This document shows positions 55,451 to 63,197 of a stretch of 64,000 nucleotides of DNA, piece after piece. A program made the position numbers and the translations under genes. The DNA is from Ectothiorhodospiraceae bacterium (lineage in GTDB: Bacteria; Pseudomonadota; Gammaproteobacteria; Nitrococcales; Aquisalimonadaceae). The stretch spans positions 1 to 64,000 of the forward strand of contig JAFIFV010000037.1 in the NCBI GenBank assembly GCA_020831845.1, in the 5' to 3' direction. Under the pieces are notes generated by a model that was not told where the DNA came from, made no database searches, and was given only the letters and a program-made list of their open reading frames with translations. The number at the start of each line of letters is the position of its first letter. The stretch's first letter is position 1.

Positions 55451-56554
55451 ATGGTAGGCGATCGCTCCGACGACATCTTGCTGGAACTGCGCCGCGTGGA
55501 CCTCGACATGGAGGGGACACCGGTGGCGCGCGCCCTGAGTTTCCGCGTGCGTCGGGGGCAACTGGTCTGCCTGCTGGGCCCCAGCGGTTGCGGCAAGACC
55601 ACCACCCTGCGCTCCATTGCCGGCTTCCACCCGGTGGCCAGCGGCGAGATCGAACTGGACGGGCGTGTCGTGTCCCAGCCCGGCTATATGCTGCCGCCCG
55701 AGAAGCGCGGCCTGGGCATGGTCTTCCAGGACCATTCCCTGTTCCCCCACCTGACGGTGGAACAGAACATCTGCTTCGGGCTGAAGCGCATGAGCGCCGC
55801 AGCAAAACACCGTCGGGCCGAGGAGCTGCTGGACCTGGTGAGCCTTGCAGGGCTGGGCGATCGTTATCCCGACGAACTGTCCGGCGGCCAGCAGCAGCGG
55901 GTGGCACTGGCACGGGCGCTGGCTCCGAAACCGGCCCTGGTGCTGATGGACGAACCGTTCTCCAGCCTGGATGTGGATCTGCGCGAGCGACTGGCCGCCG
56001 AGGTGCACGAAATCTTCCAGGCCGAGGGCGTTACCGCGGTACTGGTCACCCACGATCAGCGCGAAGCCTTCGCCATGGCCGACCAGGTGGGCGTCATGCG
56101 CCATGGCCAGATCGTCCAGTGGGACACCCCATACAACCTCTACCATGAGCCCGTGGACCGATTCGTCGCGGATTTCATCGGCCAGGGCCGTTTCCTGCGC
56201 GCCCGGCTGATGGACCATGAAACCCTGGAGACCGAACTGGGAATCATCCAGGGCAACCGCTCCTATGGCTGGCCCACCGGCACCGAAGTGGACCTGCTGT
56301 TGCGACCGGACGACGTCCAGCCCGACCCCGAATCCAGCCTCACCGGAAAAGTCGTGAAAAAGGCATTTACCGGTGCCGAGACGCTGTACACCCTGGAGCT
56401 GGAAACCGGCACGCGCATCCTGTCCCTGTTCCCCAGTCACCATGATCACGAGATCGGCGAGGTGGTGGGCATCCGTATCGACGCCCAGCACCTGGTGGCC
56501 TTTCAGCGGGACGTGACGGAGCCGGCCAAGGCATCACGCCCGCTGCCTTCATGA
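55451..56554 (+). CDS. ABC transporter ATPase, FbpC-like (iron(III)/sulfate/spermidine class)
   Basis: 367 residues. Walker A is GPSGCGKTTTLRSIAG (about 43-58), signature LSGGQQQRVALARAL, Walker B LVLMDEPFSSLD and H-loop VTHDQREAF. A C-terminal TOBE-type domain (about 270-360) follows. LRPDDVQP is typical of the FbpC/PotA group. No permease or binding-protein gene is adjacent, so it is an orphan subunit here. It lies 35 bases after argF, perhaps by chance. Confidence 0.85.
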   Translation: MVGDRSDDILLELRRVDLDMEGTPVARALSFRVRRGQLVCLLGPSGCGKTTTLRSIAGFHPVASGEIELDGRVVSQPGYMLPPEKRGLGMVFQDHSLFPHLTVEQNICFGLKRMSAAAKHRRAEELLDLVSLAGLGDRYPDELSGGQQQRVALARALAPKPALVLMDEPFSSLDVDLRERLAAEVHEIFQAEGVTAVLVTHDQREAFAMADQVGVMRHGQIVQWDTPYNLYHEPVDRFVADFIGQGRFLRARLMDHETLETELGIIQGNRSYGWPTGTEVDLLLRPDDVQPDPESSLTGKVVKKAFTGAETLYTLELETGTRILSLFPSHHDHEIGEVVGIRIDAQHLVAFQRDVTEPAKASRPLPS

Positions 56555-56579
56555 AGTCTCTGGCCACGGGCAACCCACG

Positions 56580-57515
56580 GTGAGCAACCTGGCGCTGATC
56601 ACCGCCACACTGGCTCCGGTGTTCGCGTTGATCGCTATCGGCGCGCTGCTGCGCCGCGCGGAATTTCCGGAAGCGAACTTCTGGCCGCAGCTGGAACAAC
56701 TCACCTACTACATCCTGTTCCCAGCCCTGCTTGTGAGCACCCTGGCAACCGCGGAGGTGGATGCGGCGCGCATCGGACCAATGGCGGCCGCCATCGTTGC
56801 CAGCCTGCTCAGTATCACCGTTGTCCTGCTCGGCCTGCGCCCGGCGCTGCCGGTGGATGGGCCGGCTTTTACCTCGGTCTACCAGGGCGGCATCCGGTTC
56901 AACACCTACCTCGGGGTTGCCATCGCCTTTGGCGTATTCGGAGCGCCGGGCATTGCCGTGGCGGCGCTGATCATGGCGCTGAAGATCCCGCTGATCAACC
57001 TGCTATGCGTCGGCATGCTCGCCTGGCTGGCGGGCGGCCAGGTTTCCATCGCGGGAATACTGAAGAGTCTTGCGAAGAACCCGCTGATCCTGGCGTGTGT
57101 GACCGGCGTGCTGCTGAACCTGAGCGGCGTAGGTCTGCCGCTGGGCAGCGGCAGACTGCTGGACATTCTGGGCGCGGCCGCACTGCCGCTTGGGCTGATG
57201 ACCGTCGGCGCCGGGCTCAGCCTGCGCACCACCGGCACGCAGGCCGCGGCGATTGCCGCAAGCTCGATTGCAAAGCTGCTGATACTGCCGCTGCTCGCCT
57301 GGGGCTGGGCTGCGGCCCTGGGACTGGACCGGCTGGAGACAGTGTTGCTGGTGATCTTCGCCGCGCTGCCCACTGCGCCGGCCGGCTACATCCTTGCGCG
57401 CCAGATGGGCGGGGATCACCGGCTGCTGGCAACCCTGCTGACCTTCCAGACGGCATTCGCTACCTTGATGCTACCACTGTGGTTGCTCCTGCTTGGAGCC
57501 GGCGGCCCCGGCTGA
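56580..57515 (+). CDS. AEC family (auxin efflux carrier-like) transporter
   Basis: 311 residues from GTG 56580, about ten hydrophobic segments. GIRFNTYLGVAIAFGVFGAPG and LPLGLMTVGAGLSL follow the AEC/malonate-transporter pattern. These are inner-membrane carriers for small carboxylates or other anions; no substrate can be read here. It lies 25 bases after the ABC ATPase and 16 before the Sel1 gene, so the three may be one transcript. Confidence 0.82.
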   Translation: MSNLALITATLAPVFALIAIGALLRRAEFPEANFWPQLEQLTYYILFPALLVSTLATAEVDAARIGPMAAAIVASLLSITVVLLGLRPALPVDGPAFTSVYQGGIRFNTYLGVAIAFGVFGAPGIAVAALIMALKIPLINLLCVGMLAWLAGGQVSIAGILKSLAKNPLILACVTGVLLNLSGVGLPLGSGRLLDILGAAALPLGLMTVGAGLSLRTTGTQAAAIAASSIAKLLILPLLAWGWAAALGLDRLETVLLVIFAALPTAPAGYILARQMGGDHRLLATLLTFQTAFATLMLPLWLLLLGAGGPG

Positions 57516-57531
57516 GGGGGCACGTCATCCA

Positions 57532-58143
57532 ATGGCACGGCGCTTGCTCGCAGAGAAGTCCAAGCTCTCTTCAGCAGCAAAGATGGACAAGTCGATGGCC
57601 CGAGATATCACCGCCTCGCTACTGGACTCCTTGCCGCCACAAGGACAGGATCATCCAGCCTCCAAGGCACTCCAGGATTCCCGCTCCCTGGGACCAGGTG
57701 AACGTTACCATTCGGAAACCACCTCGCCCCCCGTCTCCAAGCTGGAGCAGACCGCGGCGGGCGATCCAGCCGCCGAGCTGGCACTGGGCAATCGCTACAG
57801 GCGCGGTGAGGGCGTTGCCGTGAACCCGGTTGCCGCCTGGAATCACTACGTGACCGCTGCCCGCGGCGGCAACCTGGAAGCGATGACCAATATCGGCGTA
57901 ATGTACGATCAAGGGCAGACGGTGGCCCCGAATCCGGAAAAGGCCTGCAGCTGCTATCGCTATGCGGCGGAACGCGGCTTCGCCGTGGCCCAGTACAACC
58001 TGGGCATCATGTACGCCAGGGGCATTGGCGTGGGCCTTGATGAGGAGCTGGCTCTGCACTGGTTCGGTGCTGCGGCGGCCCAGGGATACGCACCGGCCAT
58101 CGAGGCCCGCGACTGGCTGGCCGCGCAGCGGGCATCAGTCTGA
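57532..58143 (+). CDS. Sel1-repeat (TPR-like) protein
   Basis: 203 residues. The first 85 are low-complexity; then come about three Sel1 repeats: ELALGNRYRRGEGVAVNPVA, AMTNIGVMYDQGQTVAPNPE and AQYNLGIMYARGIGVGLDEE. Sel1 proteins are helical scaffolds. No signal peptide. It overlaps the arxR stop end by nine bases in convergent orientation. No clear functional partner; a link to the Arx system is not supported. Confidence 0.8.
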   Translation: MARRLLAEKSKLSSAAKMDKSMARDITASLLDSLPPQGQDHPASKALQDSRSLGPGERYHSETTSPPVSKLEQTAAGDPAAELALGNRYRRGEGVAVNPVAAWNHYVTAARGGNLEAMTNIGVMYDQGQTVAPNPEKACSCYRYAAERGFAVAQYNLGIMYARGIGVGLDEELALHWFGAAAAQGYAPAIEARDWLAAQRASV

Positions 58144-59472
58144 GTCGCGGTTGCCGATCGCCAGCTTGCGCATCTTCTCCCACAGGTTCTTGCGACTGAT
58201 GCCGAGGCTGCGGGCGGTGGCCGTGATCTGGCCACCGTGACGAGCCAGTGCCTGCCGGATGTGTTCATACTCTCGGGCCCGCAGGTAATCGGCTAGAGCC
58301 TCCTCGCCCACCGCATTGGGGGGCGTGGTGAGTTCGTCGAACAGGTCTTCAGGTTCGAGCACCGGCGTATCCGACAGAAGCAGCGCCCGCTGCAAACAAT
58401 GCTCCAGCTCCCGCACATTGCCTGGCCAGTCCTGTTTCAGCAGGGCACGCTCCGCAGCGTGTGACAGTCGGCGCGGTACGCTGCCCTCCTCAGCCCGCGC
58501 CTCAAGAAGGTTGCGCGCAAACCAGAGTATGTCCTCCGGGCGTTCGCGCAGCGGTGGAATTCGGATCTGAACCGTATTGATGCGGTAGTAGAGATCCTCG
58601 CGGAAGCTCCCTGCCGCCACGAGCGCGCGCAGGTCCCGGTGTGTTGCGGATACCAGGGTGAAATCCAGTGGAATGCTCTGCTCGCTACCCAGCCTGGTGA
58701 CCTGCTTTTCCTGGATGGCACGCAGCAGCCGTACCTGCATGGACAGTGGCATGTCACCTATCTCGTCCAGAAACAGCACGCCCCCATCGGCCTGCTCGAA
58801 GACCCCGCGCCGACTGCGCTGCGCCCCAGTGAACGCGCCCCGTTCGTGCCCGAACAGCTCGGCCTCCAGCAGGCTTTCCGGCAAGGCACCACAGTTGACG
58901 GCCACGAAGGGCCGGGAGCCACCCCCCGCCCGGTGGAAATACCGGGCGGCGAGTTCCTTGCCCACGCCTGAACCGCCCACGAGCAGCACACCGGCGTCGG
59001 CCCTGGCCAGGCGGGCCAGCTGTTGCTCCACGCGCCGCATGACGGGAGAGATGCCAAGAACTCCGCTTTCCGAAGGCTCCTCGCCACCAGCTGCCCGAAC
59101 GCCCGCCCGAGTCAGTTCCTCTACCTTGCTGACCAGTTCGTCCAGATCGAAAGGCTTGACCACGTAATCGGCTGCACCGGCCTTGAGCAGCTGCACCGCC
59201 GTGGCAATGGATCCATAGCCGGTAATGAAGATCACCGGCGGCAGAGTGAAATCCTGCGCCTTCCGGCAGCGCTGAAACAGCCGGTCCCCTGGTTCGTCGG
59301 GCAAGCGGATGTCGCTCAGTAGCAGGACATAGCTGTTCTGCCGCAGCGCCCGCTCCGCATCCCCGGCACGCCGGAACCAATCCACCCGAAAACCTTCCAT
59401 CTGGAAGCGATCGCGCAACGACTCGCCCATGATGGCGTCATCCTCCAGAAGGAGGATCGCCGGCGAGCTCAC
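58135..59472 (-). CDS. arxR: Sigma-54-dependent response regulator ArxR
   Basis: 445 residues. A receiver domain (1-120) carries the phospho-acceptor Asp54 in LLLSDIRLPDE and Lys in VVKPFD. The AAA+ activator has Walker A GGSGVGKE near 170, the GAFTGA sigma-54 loop and LDEIGDMPLSMQ. A Fis-type HTH ends the protein (ITATARSLGISRKNLWEKM). GTG 59472 overlaps the arxS stop by four bases. Likely target: the divergent arxB2A promoter at 61928-61943 through the twin operators. Name rests on context. Confidence 0.85.
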   Translation of the reverse strand: MSSPAILLLEDDAIMGESLRDRFQMEGFRVDWFRRAGDAERALRQNSYVLLLSDIRLPDEPGDRLFQRCRKAQDFTLPPVIFITGYGSIATAVQLLKAGAADYVVKPFDLDELVSKVEELTRAGVRAAGGEEPSESGVLGISPVMRRVEQQLARLARADAGVLLVGGSGVGKELAARYFHRAGGGSRPFVAVNCGALPESLLEAELFGHERGAFTGAQRSRRGVFEQADGGVLFLDEIGDMPLSMQVRLLRAIQEKQVTRLGSEQSIPLDFTLVSATHRDLRALVAAGSFREDLYYRINTVQIRIPPLRERPEDILWFARNLLEARAEEGSVPRRLSHAAERALLKQDWPGNVRELEHCLQRALLLSDTPVLEPEDLFDELTTPPNAVGEEALADYLRAREYEHIRQALARHGGQITATARSLGISRKNLWEKMRKLAIGNRDSD

Positions 59473-60935
59473 GTGCCCCCCCCACCGAAACGAAGCGGTA
59501 GCCGCACCGTGAAGCAGGTCTCAGTGACGTCACTCCTCACGTCGATTTGCCCCTCCATCTGCTGAACGATCTGGTAGCTTACCCACAGGCCAAGCCCGGT
59601 GCCCTCGCCGCTGGCCTCGCCCGGGGAAAACGGCTCGAACAGCTGCTCCATCTGCTGCGCGGAGATATGTCGACCATCGTTGCAGACACTGACCAGCAGC
59701 GCACCCGCCTCGGCCGTCACGCGGATACGAACCCGGCCCCCCTCCCCCGCGGCCTCCACCGCGTTCAGTGCCAGATTCATGAGCACCTGCCGCACCGGTG
59801 TGGATGGCAACGGCAGGGTACGCCGAACCTCCACCGCCCAGTCCACCATCACTCCCCGGCTGCTCGTATCGCTGCGGACGAGGGTTTCCACATCCGCCAG
59901 GTCTTCGGGGCTCAGATCGTGGCTCTGCAGGCGCGCCTCAACGAGAAGAGCCGCAACGATGTCCCGGATCTGATTCAGGCCCCGGTCGAGCAGGGACAGC
60001 GTCCGCTCGGTCGCCGGGTCGGAAGCGCCGCGACGCCGATGATTGGACAGTGCGTTGAGCATGCCTCCCAATGGATTGTTGATCTCGTGCGCGATGCCAG
60101 CCGTGAGTCGGCCGAGGGCGGCTAGCCGATCCGCCCGGACCATCTGCCCTTCCAGGCTCTCCTTCTCGGCGAGTTGGCCGAGCATCTGGTGAAAATGCAC
60201 CCGCAAACGGTTGATTTCATCCCCTCCTGCCGGAGCGGCGGGTTCCAGCGATTCACGCAAGCGATTGGGATGCTCGGAACCGATGCGGTCCATCAGCGCC
60301 GCCAGTTCCTGCAGCGGACGGGCCACGCGGAGCCCCATCCACCAGCCCACCGGCAGCATCAGCAACAGGATCAGCGCTGTGATCAACGCCACCTGGCCCA
60401 AGGCACCGCCAAAGCGGTCCAGAAATGCCGGTCGCCTGTACTCCAGCAACACAGTCCCGATCAGGCTGCCATCCACCAGTACCGGCGCAAGCACCAGCAG
60501 GCTGTCCGAGTCGATCCAGAGGTGCGTGGTTTCCGGCTGCGTACCGTCATCCCGCCAGGCGGGAAGCCCGGCATAGCGCGCGTCAACCTCCGACGGCCTG
60601 CTCAAGACGCGAAAGCGGGTCGGCACGGTCGAGGCGAAGACCCTCTCCGTTCCATCGATGACCGTCACTACATCCGGCCGCAGGGCTTCATCCAGCGCCA
60701 CGTCGGTAGGGCTCCGGATGGTGTCCCAGACGGACCAGAGATCGTCGCGCAGCATGGCGGCCGAAACGCCCTTGGCCAGGACCCGGCCCAGGCTTTCGCC
60801 GCTGTGCAGCATCTCCCGGTCAATCTGGCGGTAGCTGTAGCCGAGCAGGGTCAGCGTGATGATCACCACCGTGGTCAAGATCACCAGGGAGATGTTCAGC
60901 GGAACCTTGACCCGATAACTGAGCGCCTCGAGCAT
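59469..60935 (-). CDS. arxS: Sensor histidine kinase ArxS
   Basis: 488 residues. Two membrane segments (about 12-34 and 180-200) enclose a periplasmic sensor domain of about 145 residues. HAMP-like and coiled regions lead to the H-box GIAHEINNPLGG with His283, an N-box LALNAVEAAG and GTGLGLWVSYQI. It should receive a signal from ArxX, which is encoded just upstream, and phosphorylate ArxR. In Arx loci such an arxX-S-R set sits opposite arxB2A. Ligand is inferred. Confidence 0.85.
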   Translation of the reverse strand: MLEALSYRVKVPLNISLVILTTVVIITLTLLGYSYRQIDREMLHSGESLGRVLAKGVSAAMLRDDLWSVWDTIRSPTDVALDEALRPDVVTVIDGTERVFASTVPTRFRVLSRPSEVDARYAGLPAWRDDGTQPETTHLWIDSDSLLVLAPVLVDGSLIGTVLLEYRRPAFLDRFGGALGQVALITALILLLMLPVGWWMGLRVARPLQELAALMDRIGSEHPNRLRESLEPAAPAGGDEINRLRVHFHQMLGQLAEKESLEGQMVRADRLAALGRLTAGIAHEINNPLGGMLNALSNHRRRGASDPATERTLSLLDRGLNQIRDIVAALLVEARLQSHDLSPEDLADVETLVRSDTSSRGVMVDWAVEVRRTLPLPSTPVRQVLMNLALNAVEAAGEGGRVRIRVTAEAGALLVSVCNDGRHISAQQMEQLFEPFSPGEASGEGTGLGLWVSYQIVQQMEGQIDVRSDVTETCFTVRLPLRFGGGGT

Positions 60936-60956
60936 GGTCTGCGTGCCTCCCTCCGC

Positions 60957-61877
60957 CTACTGCACCACCTCCCGGCTGAGGCGGCGGATGGAATCATAGA
61001 GTTCCGGCTCGACCTGCTGGAAGCCGTCCAGGTTCAGCGCCTCCAGCAGCTGGCGACCACGCTCCGACTCATCCATGGACAACAGCACCTCGAGCACCGC
61101 CTGTCGCGTAGCCGGATCCGCGGCAGGCGTGGCCACCACCGGCGGAAAGCCGAAGGCGTCAGAGCGGTTGACGATCCGCGTTCTGCCTGTCAGTTCCGGC
61201 TCGACCCGGGCAAGTGTTTCCCACACATAACCGTCGACAGCTCCCCCTTCCGCCAGTCCATGAGCCACGGCCTCGATAACGCGCCGATGACCCCAGGTGT
61301 AGAAGGTCCGCTCGAAGTGCCGCTCTGCACTGGTCGCGTGCCGACGCAGCACTGCCTCCGGATAGAGCCAGCCCGAATTCGAGTTGGGATCCGAGAAAGC
61401 AAAAATCCCGCCTTCCAGATCCATCAGATCCCGCGTCTCGGTATCAGATGCCGGGACGATGAGGTAGGACTGGTAGCGCGGCGCCCCCTTAAAGACCGGA
61501 GCCGCCAGCAGATCCAGTGCGCCCTCGTTGCGCACGTACGGAAATCCGCAGAGCCAGGCGAAGTCCACCTGCCCGCGCAAGGCCAGGTCAACGATTTCGC
61601 CGTAACTGTTGCGCCGCAGGAACTGCACCTCCCGCCCCAACTCCTGTTCCAGATACCGGCGCCAACTCTCGAGAAAGCGAAGTTGATCTTCGAGTATCAC
61701 TGGTGTGAGGCCGATACGGATCGGACGTTCATCGGCGTGCAAATTGCCGACGATAATCAGCCCGACGAATAGAAACACCATTATTTGCAGCAGCCTGGAC
61801 AGCCGTCGCCAGACCCCGCATGCGTTACCAGACGGTAACTTGCCTGCACGCCTGTTGTTACCAACTCGTAACTTCAT
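60957..61877 (-). CDS. arxX: PhnD-type periplasmic binding protein ArxX
   Basis: 306 residues from ATG 61877, which has GAGGG five bases upstream. A long basic n-region (WRRLSRLLQIMVFLFVGLII) ends at NLHA before DERPIRIGLTPVILEDQLRF, a PhnD/phosphate-analog binding fold. An alternative ATG at 61781 gives a normal short signal peptide but has no ribosome site. It probably presents arsenite or a related oxyanion to ArxS. Ligand residues cannot be assigned from sequence alone. Confidence 0.78.
   Translation of the reverse strand: MKLRVGNNRRAGKLPSGNACGVWRRLSRLLQIMVFLFVGLIIVGNLHADERPIRIGLTPVILEDQLRFLESWRRYLEQELGREVQFLRRNSYGEIVDLALRGQVDFAWLCGFPYVRNEGALDLLAAPVFKGAPRYQSYLIVPASDTETRDLMDLEGGIFAFSDPNSNSGWLYPEAVLRRHATSAERHFERTFYTWGHRRVIEAVAHGLAEGGAVDGYVWETLARVEPELTGRTRIVNRSDAFGFPPVVATPAADPATRQAVLEVLLSMDESERGRQLLEALNLDGFQQVEPELYDSIRRLSREVVQ
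61824..61872. promoter_or_regulatory. Twin ArxR-type upstream activating sites
   Basis: GTTAC-N6-GTAAC occurs twice: 61824-61839 (GTTACCAGACGGTAAC, 6-bp arms) and 61857-61872 (GTTACCAACTCGTAAC). Their centres are 33 bases apart, about three turns, and lie near -122 and -90 from the predicted start at 61954, where sigma-54 activators usually bind. Binding by ArxR is inferred. Confidence 0.7.
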
Positions 61878-61927
61878 CTGACCCTCGAAACCGCCGTGGC
61901 TCCTGCCCTCACCACTCAGGCGCCTGA

Positions 61928-61943
61928 TGGCCCCGTTCTTGCT
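61928..61943 (+). promoter_or_regulatory. Sigma-54 promoter of arxB2A
   Basis: TGGCCCCGTTCTTGCT matches TGGCACG-N4-TTGCW. The invariant GG (61929-61930, -24) and GC (61941-61942, -12) are 10 bases apart as required. Transcription should start near 61954, before ATG 62001. Confidence 0.78.
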
Positions 61944-62000
61944 CAACCCGTTTGCACGAGTTTCGACCTCGTGTCGAGCAGAAGAACCGGTTGCCAGACA

Positions 62001-63197
62001 ATGATGCCAGAGAAGCGCAGCGGCAAGCCGGGGCTGGAGGAGAGATATCAGGTCGTTCATCCGTCCGAGCCTCGCTTGCGCATAGACATTTCGGCCTGCC
62101 TGCCGGCAAGAAGTCCGCTTGCCGATTGTACGGCATGTGCCGACGCCTGCCCCGCTTCCGTGCTCACAGGCACCGCGCAAGGCCCGCAGTTGAATGGCGA
62201 CTGCCTTGGTTGCGGCCGGTGTGCAGCCCGCTGTCCCACCGATGCCCTGCGGGTGCGCGGCTTCCCGGATCTGCCACTGCCGGATGAAGCAAGCCCCCGA
62301 ATCCGCGAGGTGGACTGCTGGCGGGTTCCGGAATCGGAAAGCCGGGCCGACACGCTACGCGTCCCCTGTACCGGGGGACTCGATGCGACTCAAATGCTGA
62401 GCCTGAATCGAATGGCAGGCGGCGAGGGCGTCACCGTGCTGGACCGGGGCTGGTGCACCGGTTGTCCGGCCTGCGGAAATGAGGGCCATCCGGCGCACGA
62501 GGCCATACGGGAAGCCGGCAGCATCCTGGATGAAGCCGGTATACCGCGGCATCGACATCCACGCATCAGCACAGAGCCGCTGCCCGTGCGCGTGGCCGCG
62601 AAGACTATTCCCGAGGGCAAGCTGGAAAGCCGTGTCAGCCGCAGAGGCTTTCTGCGTCGCCTGGGCGGCGAGGCGATTTCAGCGCGGGCCCAGCTCACCG
62701 GGTCGACCACCCCGACGGTAAGCTCACCCTTGGTCGAGAAGATCCGGCCGCGCCGCCGACTCCGCCTGTACGAAGAGCTGACGGCCCTGACCGGCCAGGG
62801 GCACACCCCAGCCACCCTGCCCCGGTTTTCGGTCAGCGAAACCTGCCAGGGCCACGGCATCTGTGCCGCGCTATGCCCTACCGGTGCCCTGCGGCACCAG
62901 GGCGACCACGGCACCCGCACCCTGTTCCTGGAGGCCACCCTGTGCATCGCCTGCCGGCTCTGCGAGCAGAGTTGTCCTGAACAGGCAATTCGGGTGGAAG
63001 CCTCCGTTGGCGGCGAGGCAAATACCGAACTCCATCGCCTGACCGAACTCCGATGCCGCGACTGCGGCCGGGTGTTCACCACGGGCAACGACAGCGAAGA
63101 GCGCTGTCACCCCTGCAGAAAGTCCCGGCACCTCATGAACGCGGAGCTCGGATCAGTGCCCCGCATCGAATCGACCACAGGAGAGGGTTCACGATGA
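62001..63197 (+). CDS. arxB2: Iron-sulfur protein ArxB2 with two ferredoxin modules
   Basis: 398 residues from ATG 62001; the promoter at 61928 rules out an earlier start at 61896. The first module has CxxCxxxCP (43-51) and CxxCxxCxxxCP (68-79). A Cys-rich segment near 130-160 (WCTGCPACGNEGHPAH) follows. An internal twin-arginine-like SRRGFLRRLGG is at 213-223. The second module begins at CQGHGICAALCP (282-293), then CIACRLCEQSCP, and a C4 zinc-ribbon-like end. Probably an electron carrier or assembly factor for ArxA. The ATGA overlap couples it to arxA. Confidence 0.75.
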   Translation: MMPEKRSGKPGLEERYQVVHPSEPRLRIDISACLPARSPLADCTACADACPASVLTGTAQGPQLNGDCLGCGRCAARCPTDALRVRGFPDLPLPDEASPRIREVDCWRVPESESRADTLRVPCTGGLDATQMLSLNRMAGGEGVTVLDRGWCTGCPACGNEGHPAHEAIREAGSILDEAGIPRHRHPRISTEPLPVRVAAKTIPEGKLESRVSRRGFLRRLGGEAISARAQLTGSTTPTVSSPLVEKIRPRRRLRLYEELTALTGQGHTPATLPRFSVSETCQGHGICAALCPTGALRHQGDHGTRTLFLEATLCIACRLCEQSCPEQAIRVEASVGGEANTELHRLTELRCRDCGRVFTTGNDSEERCHPCRKSRHLMNAELGSVPRIESTTGEGSR

